A stretch of DNA of 64,000 nucleotides from Hemicordylus capensis (GCF_027244095.1 NC_069661.1:188126501-188190500), one strand, 5' to 3'. Shown: positions 1 to 10,346, counted from the stretch's first letter. Notes: generated by a model not told the origin, from the letters alone. Program-made: numbers and translations.

Positions 1-108
1 TTTTTTAAAAATTGGAATTTTGTTCCTTCTTCAGGTCCAAGAAAAACAGTACAATGGAAGGAACATATCATGCTTACATTGTTTCTGTGAATGTTGTGGG
101 TGTGCTTA

Positions 109-413
109 CATAGGAACATAGGAAACTGCCATATACTGAGTCAGACCCTTGGTCCATCTAGCTCAGTATTGTCTTCACAGATTGGCAGCGGCTTCTCCAA
201 GGTTGCAGGCAGGAATCTCTCTCAGCCCTATCTTGGAGAAGCCAGGGAGGGAACTTGAAACCTTCTGCTCTTCCCAGAGTGGCTTTATCCCCTGAGGGGA
301 ATATCTTACAGTGCTCAACCTTCCAGTCTCCCTTTCATATGCAACCAGAGCAGACCCTGCTTAGCTAAGGGGACAAGTCATGCTTGCTACTACCAGACCA
401 ACTCTCCTCTCCT
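109..413 (-). mobile_element. 5S/tRNA composite SINE with CR1-like tail
   Basis: Read on the minus strand, the head contains AGCTAAGCAGGGTCTG followed by TGGTTGCATATGAATGGGAGACT. This follows the internal promoter part of 5S rRNA (AGCTAAGCAGGGTC ... TGG(A)TGGGAGAC). Downstream is a tRNA-like stretch (GGGAAGAGCAGAAGGTTTCAAGTTCC) resembling A and B boxes. The body has TAGGGCTGAGAGAGATTCCTG, and the 3' end reads GACTCAGTATATGGCAG then (TTCCTATG)n, a CR1-like tail. The other full copy is at 32187-32488. The element is full length or nearly so and non-coding, transcribed by RNA polymerase III if active. Confidence 0.85.
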
Positions 414-1040
414 CAGCTTGATGTTGTTGTTGATGGTTTATCTGCACAGGAACTTTTCCCACTTGGATCAATAACATTTTTTCACTCTTCAGATTAAACT
501 TTGTGTTCTTTCCAGCTCCTGAAACAGGCAATTGACAATTTAAATCAATTGTCAGTAGGTGGCAGGCCATCAATACAGTACATTGTATTTGATGAGTATA
601 TTTCTATTTATTGTATTCAATGCCCAGCTAAAAATCTAACCTAGACTAAGTTCAAATATATTTTATAAATATAAATTATTTATAATATTTTATTTTATTT
701 TCTTACCACTGGTTCTTTATAACAGAACACTGTAGCATTTTTTGTTTGGTTTTTTATCCCCATTCTATAGCTTCTAGGAATTGCATCATAATGATTACAG
801 TTTTCTCTTAACTCACAAGTATACATATTTGAAGGCCAGTTCATGAACAATAAACATCAGCATTACAGACAGAAGACTGTCAGAGGCTGACATGCTCACT
901 AAATTTACTAGAGGAAGTCCTATTGAAATTTAGTAGTCCTTTAGAGTAACTCCTAAGTAGTAATACTGAGTAACTTAGTCTGGATGTCAGCCAGTGGAGC
1001 AATTAGACAAATACTTAAACTACTAGCTGGCCTGGGCGCA
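414..1040. other. No recognised gene or repeat, AT-rich
   Basis: I see no coding signature and no repeat shared with the rest of the window. The stretch around 650-720 is a run of A/T with TTTATAAAT-like words. The short reading frame at 361-573 overlaps the SINE head and has no family resemblance. Confidence 0.5.
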
Positions 1041-1044
1041 GAAC

Positions 1045-1395
1045 ATCTGCTCCTCTAGTTCTCCCTTGTTCTCGGCCTCTCAGCCCTCTCCCTCCTCTTC
1101 CCTCTTCCCCACTTCAATGTTTTTTCTCTCTAGCTGGCCACCTGGCCAGCCACTTTCTCCCCCCACTGGCCACCACCGCTTTCTCCCACCCCTGCCTCTA
1201 CCGACACTTCCACTTTCTCTTCCTCCGACACTGCTTTCGTTTTCTCCCCACCCCCCTGGTGCTGCTTTCTCTCCTCGCCCTCCCGCCTGCCTGCCCATTC
1301 GCTGGCCTGTCCATTCACCTTATGTTCCCCGCCGCCGTTGCTTTCCTTTCCCTCTCCCCTTGCTCGCGAACTCTCACGAGAGCTGCCACACATGG
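1045..1395. repeat. Polypyrimidine (CT-rich) degenerate minisatellite block
   Basis: About 350 bases are strongly C/T-biased on the plus strand, with the imperfect word (C/G)CTTTCTCCC recurring every ~30-40 bases between roughly 1150 and 1280. The open frames on both strands here (up to 136 codons) are low-complexity products of the base bias. The flanks (ACTAGCTGGCCTGGGCGCAG on the left, ACGGGTACGCCTAAGAGAA on the right) look like ends of an interspersed element, but I cannot classify it. Confidence 0.6.
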
Positions 1396-1975
1396 GATTC
1401 ACAACGGGTACGCCTAAGAGAATTTTATATTTATAGAAGATGCTACCAGCTGCAATCCAAACAGAACTCATTGTGAAGTCAGGATGAGTTTTCTGTTACA
1501 TAAATTAACTCTTAGGGGAGAGTTTACACATGCATATTTATCAGTTAATGAAGTGTGATATTAGGTAATGTCTTGTGAGAGCCATTACACCTCACACAAC
1601 AGAGTTTTCATATTTCCTGGTATCACCTCAAACATGGTATTTTTATTTCAACTGAAAATCATCTAGTGAAGAGTTATCAAGTGACACATATGCATGTGTG
1701 AATCAAGGAAGTTATCACCACAACACAGAATTTATAGCAGTATTTTTATTTCATTCTAGTTCTGCACAGATGGGATTTAAAGTAAGAGTGTCCTATGTAT
1801 GAAATGTTAAATGACAATATCAAGTGACTGCGCAAAATAGATATTGAAGATCTGGGAGTGCTTTTCATATAGTGTAATGCTGATCATGTGCATTTGGCCC
1901 AGTTAATGAAATACTAGACGACCTCACTCCCACCCTGCCCTGGATATTTTAACTTTTAGACCTTGAGTTCAACCA
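1396..1975. other. No recognised feature
   Basis: AT-rich, apparently unique sequence without coding potential or terminal repeats that I can see. Confidence 0.5.
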
Positions 1976-2240
1976 TGTCATATCAATGGCTCAGCGGGGA
2001 AGTGACTTGACTAGCAAGCCAGAGGCTGCCGGTTCAAATCCTCACTGGTATATTTCCCAGACTATGGGAAACACCTATATCAGGCAGCAGTGATATAGGA
2101 AGATGCTGAAAGGCATCATCTCATACTGTGTGGGAGATGGCAATGGGAAACCCCTCCTGTATTTTACCAAAGACAACCACAGGGCTCTGTGGTCACCAGA
2201 AGTCGACACCGACTCGACAGCACACTTTAACTTTACCTAG
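1976..2240 (+). mobile_element. Sauria SINE (tRNA head, BovB-type 3' end), near full length
   Basis: The tRNA-related head has GGCTCAGCGGGGAAGTGA (A box region) and GCCGGTTCAAATCCTCACTGG (B box GGTTCAAATCC). The middle contains GATATAGGAAGATGCTGAAAGG. The 3' part, GGTCACCAGAAGTCGACACC then GACTCGACAGCA, matches the BovB LINE 3' terminus and is followed by a short CTTTA/CTTTACC tail. This arrangement is the known squamate Sauria SINE. Such SINEs are thought to use BovB reverse transcriptase; a BovB 3' end lies at 17421-17542. Confidence 0.92.
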
Positions 2241-2261
2241 GAAGCTACCTTATCTAGGAAG

Positions 2262-2436
2262 CAGCGGGGTGCCTCTGGGTACCAGTTGCGGGGGAGTAAC
2301 AGCAGGAGAGAGGGCATGCCCTCAACTCCTGCCTGTGGCTTCCAGCAGCATCTGGTAGGCCACTGTGCGAAACGGGATGCTGGACTAGATGGGCCTTGGG
2401 CCTGATCCAGCAGGGCTGTTCTTATGTTCTTATACA
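2262..2436 (+). mobile_element. CR1 LINE 3' end (5'-truncated)
   Basis: Carries the CR1 3' terminal block (GGATGCTGGACTAGATGGGC, CCTGATCCAGCAGGGCTG) ending in (TTCTTATG)n. The same block appears on the minus strand at 4399-4760, 5990-8115 and 52850-52923. Only non-coding 3' sequence and the last codons remain. Confidence 0.9.
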
Positions 2437-2612
2437 GAGCTAGACCCTTGGGCCATTTAGCTCAGTATTGTCTACTCTGATTGGCAGCAGCTTACCAGGT
2501 TTCAGAGAAGGGTCTTCCCAGCCCTACATGGAGCTGCCAGAGATTGAACCTGGGACCTTCTGGATGTAAAGCAGGTATTCTGCCACTGAGCTTAGCTGTA
2601 GGCCCACCCTAG
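2437..2612 (-). mobile_element. tRNA-derived SINE with CR1-like 3' body
   Basis: On the minus strand, AGCTCAGTGGCAGAATACC (A box) and GGTCCCAGGTTCAATCTCTGG (B box) precede a body with GTAGGGCTGGGAAGACCC and a truncated GAGCTAAATGGCCCAAGGGT tail. It abuts the CR1 tail at 2436 directly. Related copies are at 8252-8612, 14090-14285 and 28575-28740. Confidence 0.85.
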
Positions 2613-3703
2613 CAGCTTAACCGGGGAGCAACAGGGCTTCCTTCAAATACCTCAGTGGGCTAAATCAACCAGCTAGTTGTCCCTTGGTGTTTTTCTGCTG
2701 CCTCTTCCCCCTTTTTAGGACTTTGGGAGCCTTGGCCTTCAGATCCTGACAATGGGCTGCCCTCTTGCCATTTTCTCTCAACTCCTGCCCCAGTAGACTT
2801 ACCACCTACCTATATTTTGTTGTCATTTATGGTATTCAGCTCAATGCAGCCCTGCTGGTGGTGACCTGGGCTCAGTGGACATTATTCCAACAAATATCAC
2901 ACACAAACTGAACTCATCTTGACTCAAGAATTAAATCAATCTATTGGTATTTGTGAGGGGGTGGGGACCAGCAGAACAGTCATATGAATAGGCCTTCAAG
3001 CACTATAAGAAAAGTAATTGTTCTGCTTTTTAACCAAAAATAGAAGATTATTATCCTATGAATGTCCCCCTAATTCAAGTCCATTCCTATCAATCAATGC
3101 TCATGCAGGACTTGTATGTATTTGCAGTACCCAGGCCCTATCTGAAACCATGTTCCCTCTACTGCCACTAAGACAGGACATTTAAATTGACTTTGAAAGC
3201 TTGATAAACAGTCCAAATCATGTATTAATAAATTGTAAATCGTCTTATCAGAGCTCTGACTTTGTAGAATACAATCAAGCAGAGTGGTGTTTTCCCAATC
3301 AACACATCTTGATTTTCAACTATACATTAATAATACTTTTTCTTTAAAATGGGTACATGCTTAAACACATCATCATTCTCAGACCACATGAAAATAACGT
3401 CCTGTTTTCTAGTTGTGCAACTATAATGACAATCTTGCATTCTTCCCTTCTTCCCTCCCTCCCATCTCTTTCCAGAGAAAAATCAGAGGAGACTCCAGTT
3501 TCCTTTTTTTAAAAATCCCACAGAGTACCTTGACCTCTAAAGATGTAGGAAGCAAGGTGACATGAGGGCTTAAAGCATGCAATATTTAAATATAAACTCT
3601 AGCACCAATCATAATGATATTTTAACATTTTTATATACATTTGTATAGCATATTTAGAATGTTCAAAAAGCTTCACATACATTATTTTGTCATGATTTTG
3701 TTG
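2613..3703. other. No recognised feature
   Basis: About 1.1 kb of apparently unique sequence. A short pyrimidine run is at 3443-3470. No exon-like frame and no terminal repeats were seen. Confidence 0.5.
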
Positions 3704-3708
3704 TAACC

Positions 3709-3952
3709 TGTGGTGTTATTTGGTTAATCCATTCCTTGATCCAGACCAATTTTTAAATGGTGCTTTAGTTACTTGTATTCCAGTCCTGGGGTAGAGACGG
3801 GGTTAACAAGCAGCCAGCAGCAAGAGTGCTGAAAAGGAGACTGAACTTGTCTCCCTGTACATAATATCTGTTTCATTAAACTGATAATATTCCTGATTCC
3901 ACTCCACTGCCTTGTCCTTGCATTCCACAACTCTTTCCCTTGGTATTCTACA
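3709..3952 (+). mobile_element. Solo LTR (fossil), ~244 bp
   Basis: The unit begins TGTGGTGTT and ends ATTCTACA (TG...CA termini), with an internal TTCATTAAACTGATAATATT region that could hold the processing signal. The flanks TAACC / TAATC are a near-match 5-bp target duplication. A second copy in the opposite orientation lies at 42055-42296 with an exact 5-bp duplication. The short length and 5-bp duplication fit a small LTR retrotransposon such as Ty1/copia, but the family is inferred. No internal region accompanies it. Confidence 0.7.
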
Positions 3953-4396
3953 TAATCATCAATCAGTATTTATTATTTCCATTTTGCAGATGGGGGACTG
4001 AAGCAGAGAGAGAGAGACTTGCCACACATTTGTTCTCAAATGCCCTTCATACATGCACAGCATTTGTTTTCAAGGCAGGTTAGGTGTGTTTAGACAGAGT
4101 ATATGACATTCACCACACTGAATTTATGTCTGTCTTTTCACCCAGTGAAGTTCAAAACAGAAGCATGAACTGAGGACTTTGTTATTTGTAGATCAGTCTC
4201 TTACCCACTACATGGCATCACACTCGGGCTCTCATTCCAGACACAAACAATACTATGTCTATTTATCATCTCAGTATAATCAGTAATTAAAGTAAGTGTA
4301 AAGTTAAAAAAAATAATCTGGGATTTAGTTTGCAAATTGGGTCAGGATGTTAGAGATAGTCCACTTCACAATTTAATCTGAATTATGTTTTGTCCA
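3953..4396. other. No recognised feature
   Basis: Apparently unique sequence with a short (AG)n stretch near 4005-4018. Confidence 0.5.
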
Positions 4397-4398
4397 CT

Positions 4399-4760
4399 AA
4401 GAACATAAGAACAACCCTGCTGGATCAGGCCCACAGCTTATCTAGTCCAGCATCCTGTTTCACACAGTGACCCACCCGATGTCTCTAAGAAGCCCATAGG
4501 CAAGAGATGAGAGCATACCCTCTCTCCTGTTGCTCCCCTGCAACTGGTATATCAACTGGTATGCCTCTGAGAGGAGGTGACCTAAAGCCCTCAGACTAGT
4601 AGCCATTGTTAGACCTGTCCTCCATGAATTTGTCTAAGCCCCTTTTAAAGCTATCCAAGCTAGAGGTCATTACCACATCCTATGGCAGAGAATTCCATCG
4701 TTTGTGTGAAAAAGTACTTCCTATATTGGTCCTAAATTTCCTGACAATCATTTCACTATG
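4399..4760 (-). mobile_element. CR1 LINE 3' end
   Basis: Starts with the (CATAAGAA)n tail on the plus strand and contains CCCTGCTGGATCAGGCCC, TAGTCCAGCATCCTGTTT and the antisense of the last CR1 ORF2 residues (a peptide like ..SHKRWNSLP.. is still readable). It is more diverged than the copy at 5990-8115, so it is probably an older insertion. Confidence 0.88.
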
Positions 4761-4819
4761 AAATTGAAAGTAATCCACCAGCAAGCACTTATCCTGTGCT
4801 ATGTTATCTATATCTAGAT

Positions 4820-4955
4820 CAGGGCTGCTCAGCTTCGACCCTCCTGCAGATGTTGGCCTACAAGTCCCATAATTCCTGGCTATTGGCCACTGTGACAGGG
4901 GATTTTGGGAGTTGTAGTCCAAAAACAGCTGGAGGGCCAAAGTTGAGCAGGCCTG
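4820..4955. mobile_element. Palindromic hAT-like MITE with exact 8-bp TSD
   Basis: 136 bp begin CAGGGCTGCTCAGCTTCG and end AGTTGAGCAGGCCTG. The two halves (ACAAGTCCCATAATTCC / GGGAGTTGTAGTCC) form a long foldback. It is flanked by ATCTAGAT on both sides (4812-4819 and 4956-4963), the 8-bp duplication expected of hAT transposition. There is no coding sequence. Related copies are at 31402-31535 and 58325-58443. Confidence 0.88.
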
Positions 4956-4960
4956 ATCTA

Positions 4961-4991
4961 GATAGATAGATAGACAGACAGATAGATAGAT
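4961..4991. repeat. (GATA/GACA)n microsatellite
   Basis: Runs of GATA with interspersed GACA. It starts inside the target duplication of the preceding MITE and runs into the tail of the Sauria SINE. Confidence 0.9.
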
Positions 4992-5430
4992 TGTACCGTC
5001 GAGTCGGTGTTGACTCCTGGCGACCACAGAGCCCTGTGGTTGTATTTAGCAATAGCGATAGCAATAGCACTTACATTTCTATACCGCTCTATAGCTGGAA
5101 GCTCTCTAAGCGGTTTACAATGATTTAGCATATTGCCCCCCAACATTCTGGGTACTCATTTTACCGACCTTGGAAGGATGGAAGGCTGAGTCAACCTTGA
5201 GCCCCTTGGTCAGGATCGAACTTGTAACCTTCTGGTTACAGGGCGGCAATTTTACCACTGCGCCACCAGGGGCTTATTTAGTAGAATATAAGAGGGGTTT
5301 ACCATTGCCTCCTCCTGCACAGTATGAGATAATGCCTTTCAGCATCTTCCTATATCACTGCTACCTGATATAGGTGTTTCTACCAGTGGGGATTTGAACC
5401 GGCAACCCCTGGCTTGCTAATAAAGTCATG
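4992..5430 (-). mobile_element. Sauria SINE split by a younger SINE
   Basis: The 3' end (antisense GTCGAGTCGGTGTTGACTCC) is at 4998-5041. The remainder, down to the tRNA-like head (antisense GGGGATTTGAACCGGCAACC), is at 5281-5430. The interruption is the SINE at 5049-5274. The split shows that this Sauria SINE copy predates the inserted L2-tailed SINE. Confidence 0.9.
5049..5274 (-). mobile_element. tRNA-derived SINE with L2-like tail (GCTATT)n
   Basis: On the minus strand, AGCCCCTGGTGGCGCAGTGG (A box) and AGGTTACAAGTTCGATCC (B box) lead into GACTCAGCCTTCCATCC and GGTAAAATGAGTACCC. The 3' end has TAAACCGCTTAGAGAG ... TATAGAGCGGTATAGAAATG and (GCTATT)n. The 6-bp direct repeat TATTTA flanks it (5043-5048, 5275-5280). 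A second copy sits in the L2 LINE at 24970-25186. The terminal hairpin resembles that of the L2 LINEs here. Confidence 0.88.
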
Positions 5431-5539
5431 AGTTTCAAGTGAGTCATGACTTTCAAGTCATGAGTTTCAAGTGAGTTTTGCATAAAATCCAACATTCATT
5501 GAACCCCCACCACAAAAAATCAAAAAAATCAAAATCAAA

Positions 5540-5880
5540 GTCTAGTCTGCCTATTAGTAAATCCTGCTCTTGAAGTAGAAGCTCTTCAGAGTAGTGCGGC
5601 ATGACCCCAGCTTTCCAAGGTATCCAGAAGTATACCACAGTCAATAGTATCAAAGACTGCTGAGAGGTCCAGTATCAATGAGGATCCCCCCTCATCTGTC
5701 TCCCAGAGAAGATCATCTGCTAGCATGACCAAGGCAATTTGTGTTCCAAAACCAGGCCTGTAACAGGGTTAAAATGGGTCCAGATAATCCTTTCTCATCC
5801 AAAAGATTTCAAAATTCACAAACCACCACTTCACCATCTTGCCAATAAAAGAGAGTTGGGTTGGAGATGGGCCTAAAATT
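5540..5880 (-). mobile_element. Degraded L2-type LINE reverse-transcriptase fragment
   Basis: On the minus strand, pieces of an RT can be read: a PISN-like stretch near 5860, then ..PGFGTQIALVMLADDL.. and ..LILDLSAVFDTIDCGILLD.. near 5640-5750. These correspond to the L2/CR1-group motif LDLSAAFDT.DH.ILL. Several frame breaks separate the pieces, so it is old. Confidence 0.75.
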
Positions 5881-5989
5881 ATGTGAACTGGAAATATCTA
5901 AAGAATTTTCAAAGCTGTTTAGCAAAATGGCTGATTTGTTGAGATATTCATATCTCACACTTTAATCATATTAGTAAAAATAACTCTTA

Positions 5990-8115
5990 TAAGAACATAA
6001 GAACATAAGAACAACCCTGCTGGATCAGGCTCAAGGCCCATCTAGTCCAGCATCCTGTTTCGCACAGTGGCCCACCAGATGCCGCTGGAAGCCACAGGCA
6101 GGAGTTGAGGGCGTGCCCTCTCTCCTGCCATTACTCCCCTGCAACTGGTACTCAGAGGCACACCCTTGAGGCTGGAGGTGGCCCACAGCCCTCTGACTAG
6201 TAGCCATTGATAGATTTCTCCTCCATGAAGTCATCCAAACTCCTCTTAAAGCCATCCAGGTTGTTGGCCGTCACCACATCCTGTGGCAGAGAGTTCCACA
6301 AGTGGATCACGCATTGTGTGAAAAAGTACTTCCGTTTGTTGGTCCTAGACCTCCTGGCAATCAATTTCATGGAGTGACCCCTGGTTCTAGTGTTGTGTGA
6401 GAGGGAAAATAACCTCTCTCTCTCCAATTTCTCCACACCATGCATGATTTTATAGACCTCTATCATGTCTCCCTGCAGTCGTCTTTTTTCTAAACTAAAA
6501 AGCCCCAGGTGTTATAGTCTTGCCTTGTAAGAAAGGTGCTCTAGGCCCCTGATCATCTTGGTTGCCCTCTTCTGTACCTTCTCCAGTTCAACAATGTCCT
6601 TTTTAAGATGTGGTGACCAGAATTGTACGCAGTACTCCAAGTGTGGTCGCACCATAGTTTTGTATAAGGGCATTATAATGTTAGCCGTTTTATTTTCAAT
6701 CCCCTTCCTAATGATTCCTAGCATGGAATTTGCCTTTTTCACAGCTGCCGCACATTGAATAGACACTTTCAACGAGCTGTCAACCACAACCCCAAGATCC
6801 CTTTCCTGGTCCGTCACCGACAGCTCAGATCCCATCAGCATATACTTGAAGCTGGGGTTTTTCGTCCCAATGTGCATCACTTTACACTTGCTAACACTGA
6901 ACCGCATTTGCCATTTTGTCGCCCACTCCCCCAGTTTGGAGAGATCCTTTTGGAGCTGCTCACAATCCATTTTGGATTTCACTACCCGGAAGAGTTTGGT
7001 ATCATCTGCAAATTTGGCCACATCGCTGCTTACCCCTGCTTCTAGATCATTTATGAATAAATTAAAAAGCACCGGTCCCAGTACAGATCCCTGGGGGACC
7101 CCACTTCTTACTTCCCTCCATTGTGAAAACTCTCCATTTATACCTACCCTCTGTTTTCTGTCTTTCAACCAGTTAGCAATCCACACATGTACTTGTCTCT
7201 TTATTCCATGACAGCTAAGTTTCCTCAGGAGTCTTTGATGAGGAACTTTGTCAAAAGCTTTTTGGAAGTCCAGGTAGACTATGTCAAATGGATCACCTTT
7301 ATCCACATACTTGTTGACACTCTCAAAGAAGTCCAAAAGGTTGGTGAGGCAAGATATACCTTTGCGGAAGCCATGCTGGCTCACTCCCAGCAGGGCCTGT
7401 TCTTCTAGGTGCTTTACAATTTTATCCTTGAGGATGCTTTCCATCAATTTGCCTGGAACGGACGTTAGGCTAACCGGCCTGTAATTTCCCGGATCGCCCC
7501 TGGATCCCTTTTTGAAAATCGGTGTTACATTTGCTACTCTCCAGTCCTCTGGTACAGAGCCCGATTTCAGGGATAAGTTAAAGATTTTAGCAAGGAGGTT
7601 GGCAATTTCACATTTGAGTTCTTTGAGGACTCTTGGATGGATGCCATCTGGCCCTGGTGATTTGTTAGTCTTCAGTTTTTCCAGACAGTTTAGAACATCA
7701 TCCCTTGTCACTTCTATCTGACTCAGCTCTCTAGCCTCCATCCCTAAAAAGCCTGGTTCAGGAACAGGTATATGCTCAGTATCCTCTGCCGTGAAGACAG
7801 ATGCAAAGAACTCATTCAGTTTCTCTGCAACCTCCATATCCTCCTTAATAATCCCTTTCACTCCCTCATTGTCTAATGGCCCAACTGCCTCCCTGGCAGG
7901 TTTCTTGCTTCTGATGTACTTAAAGAAGTTTTTGTTATTCCCCTTGATACTTTTGGCTAAATGTTCCTCAAACTCTCTTTTTGCCTCCCTTATTGTCACC
8001 TTGCATTTCTTTTGTCAGAGTTTGTGTTCCTTTCTGTTCTTTTCGTTTGGACAGGCCTTCCAATTTCAGAAGGAAGTCTTCTTCCCTTTTATGGCTTCCT
8101 TGACTATGCCTATAG
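5990..8115 (-). mobile_element. CR1 LINE, 5'-truncated, ~2.1 kb
   Basis: The 3' terminus lies at 5990 with the octamer tail (CATAAGAA)n. The body runs leftward in sense from about 8115 and includes the end of the linker, the whole reverse transcriptase and the C-terminal domain of ORF2. The apurinic endonuclease region is missing, which is the usual result of incomplete reverse transcription. Between ~8000 and 8115 the sequence still encodes a lysine-rich linker, but in a disrupted frame. It is the best preserved CR1 in the window. Confidence 0.95.
6197..7999 (-). pseudogene. CR1 ORF2 fragment: reverse transcriptase and C-terminal domain
   Basis: A 495-codon frame (7999 to 6512) shows, in order, KSPGPDGIHPRVLKEL near residue 113, VTPIFKKGSRGDPGNYRPVS (RT motifs 1-2), VYLDFQKAFDKVPH, GVPQGSVLGPVLF and the catalytic FADD box (FADDTKLF). 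A single TAA (...SYKARL* HLGLFSLEKRR...) interrupts it, and the same frame then continues to 6197 through ..NSLPQDVVTANNLDGFKRSL... The protein would copy CR1 RNA at a nicked target, but the missing endonuclease makes this copy non-autonomous. One visible stop and little other damage suggest a fairly young insertion. The opposite-strand frames are shadows. Confidence 0.93.
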
Positions 8116-8251
8116 TGTGAGATATAAATATATGCCGAGTGTGGGGCTGGCCCTGAAGACAGCTCAGACACTTCAGTTAAAATTAATTGTCAGAGAGTTA
8201 TCTGGCACAGATACTTAATACCTGAGTCCAGGATATCTGAGGGAGTACTTA

Positions 8252-8612
8252 CATATGAACATGAACCTGCCTTATACTGAGGTGGACTATTAGTCCATCT
8301 AAGTAAGTGCTGTGTGCACCGAGAAGTAGCCAGGGGTGTAGCTAGGGGAGAAGGGGCTGGTGTTTGCCTCTCTCCCCAGCAGGCGAGTGAGGAAGATAAT
8401 GAAGAAAATAGGGAGGGGCGGAGCTGGGGGGCCCTCAAGAGCAAGGGGGCCCGGGTTCTTTGAACCCATCTGCTCAATTATAGCTATGCCCCTGCAGGTA
8501 ACAACTCTCCAGAATTTCAGGCAGGGTCTTTCTCAGCCCTACCTGGAGATGCCACTGAACTGGGTACCTTCTGTATTCAAAACATGTATTCTGCTACTGA
8601 GCTACAGTTTTC
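8252..8612 (-). mobile_element. tRNA-derived SINE with CR1-like tail, split by a MITE
   Basis: The tail (antisense AACCTGCCTTATACTGAG) is at 8252-8322, and the body and head (antisense of AGCTCAGTAGCAGAATACAT) are at 8503-8612. The interruption is the hAT-like MITE at 8331-8494. Confidence 0.82.
8331..8494. mobile_element. hAT-like MITE, TIR CAGGGGTGTAGCTA
   Basis: 164 bp begin CAGGGGTGTAGCTAGG and end TATAGCTATGCCCCTG. The flanking octamers GAAGTAGC / CAGGTAAC agree at 5 of 8 positions, a decayed duplication. The same family occurs at 49331-49474 and 49538-49681 with better preserved duplications. Confidence 0.85.
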
Positions 8613-9890
8613 TCCCCTAGTAACAACTCTGTCCACTGAGGTCAAGGAATGAGGCTCTGCTGTGGATGCCATCTTCACCAAAAGTAAGCTTAGCCTCAAT
8701 GGCTAGAAGAGCATTTTTGGTAGTGGCTCCACATTTTTGGTACTCTGCCATCTGGGATTCATCAGGTCCTGTATTTGGCCCATGTAGATGCACTTTTAAG
8801 ACTTGCATTCTCTGGAAAGCTTTGTCTTTAACCGGCTGGAAGTTAAGTGTTGCATTTTTTGCTCTCATGTTCCTTGAGATAAAGAATAAAGCAATAAGAA
8901 TGAGCAGTTTAAAACTGCATAGATTGTATCTAAATTAAAAAGTGGATTATACCTTTCCAAATAAACAAACTTCAGTTCTAAAACATGTGTAGGTAATCTG
9001 TTGGAAAGCTGTTGCCTTAGTAGCAAGAGTTTATTATTATTTTTATTTTCCCTAAGGAAACTATTTTCCACTGTCAAAACACTTCATGCTGGCCATATCT
9101 GAGGTGCTATGTGAATGTGAAACCGCTCTGCTCACTGTTGCTTTTCTTAACTGCTGGGGCGTTGGCTTAGTGTAAAACAAACCTGGCTGTGATGCACAAG
9201 GAATATTTCAAATTTTATGCTTCTGGGTGGTTAATGTCAAGCAGGCATTTTTAAAGACAAGATCCACTAGCCCACCCATGTCTATAAATCTGAACATAAG
9301 GGTAGTGTTTTATCAAGGTCAACTCCAGCGAAAGCTGTTCCCAAGTATCATTAATCTCTTACAAAATTGCTTTGTGTGTATCATTTCACATATGGAAGTC
9401 TGTTTATTGGTGACCTGTAGTTGCTTCCCTGCCCACATATTACTCTCACCTGTGCCTACAACTTCTATTAATGAATATGCACAAATCAAGGCAGATCTAG
9501 TTCAGCACAACTGTTTTGATGATTTAAACATAGCAGCGTTCTCCTAATAATTTTAAAACCTCAGAAGAACAGAAGTTGCAAAAGGAGAAGGATGAGGAGG
9601 AAACTGCTACCATTGTGCTGATTAGTAGTAAATCAGTTGCTAATTTGTCAAGGTGCATACGCAAATTTTCCGTAACAGATCAAATAGCACTTCAGGAAGG
9701 GGGCGGGGGTTCTCCGGGAAACGGATGGAGAGGAAGAAGGGTTGAAACTTCCCTCCCCCGGTGCTATGGCCCTGATTTGAACCCTGCCGCCCCCACCCAC
9801 CCACCTGTTAATAGGTACTTTGAGATAATATTTAAAGCAATGGAAAATCCAGTCATGGATCTCTGTCATCTCATCTAGTTTGGTCTAAAC
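8613..9890. other. No recognised gene; small GC-rich patch at 9690-9810
   Basis: Mostly AT-rich unique sequence. The patch at 9690-9810 (runs of G on the left, CCCCCACCCACCCACC on the right) stands out by composition, but I could not match it to another element in the window. The short frames here have no recognisable motifs. Confidence 0.5.
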
Positions 9891-10346
9891 CAGGCCTGCA
9901 CAACATAAGGCCCAGGGGCCCGATTCGGCCCACAGGGACTATTTTAATGCCCCCCAGGTATACAGCAGCAACTCAGGAGCTGGAAACTGCATTATAGCGC
10001 CATCCTACGCATGTTTTCTCATAAATATGTTCCATGGTGTTCCCAGCGAGGTTTACTCCCATGTATTCATGCCTAGGATTGCAGCCTGAAGGAATGACAG
10101 TTTAGGGAGAGGAGAGGATTTGGCATTTGTTTGGGGCTGACATGCGCTCCAGGAGCCCCACTGATTGAGCAGGGACAGGACCTATTTCCTGACCACTATT
10201 CTTGGGTCCATTGATGGGGAATAAATCCAGAAGTAACTAATAATATTTTTAATTTCAATGTAATGTGCTAAAAATTGACCTCGGCCCCTGCATGCCAAGT
10301 TGTGGATGGTTTCGGCCCACTAGGGCATTTGAGTTGTACAGCCCCA
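9891..10346. mobile_element. hAT-like non-autonomous element, TIR CAGGCCTGCACAAC
   Basis: The left end CAGGCCTGCACAACATAAGG pairs with the right end GAGTTGTACAGCCCCA. The internal 3' block AATGTGCTAAAAATTGACC, GGCCCCTGCATGCCAAGT, matches the copy at 16691-17120. A clear target duplication is not visible. A palindromic repeat is nested at about 9985-10090. Confidence 0.78.
9985..10090. repeat. Palindromic interspersed repeat (TTACTCCC type), nested
   Basis: The stretch from CCATCCTACGCATG through GTTTACTCCCATG to CCTAGGATTGCAGCCTGAAG is a degenerate foldback. A related, also degenerate, sequence is at 22500-22612. It sits inside the hAT-like element at 9891-10346, so it is either a later insertion or a module of that element. 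Confidence 0.6.

Noticed and set aside
1066-1476. 136-codon frame rich in Pro/Ser/Leu
   Set aside because: Produced by the CT-rich block; the antisense strand gives equally long frames and there is no domain.
6558-7721. Plus-strand frames across the CR1 element
   Set aside because: They are shadows of the antisense CR1 reverse-transcriptase frame.
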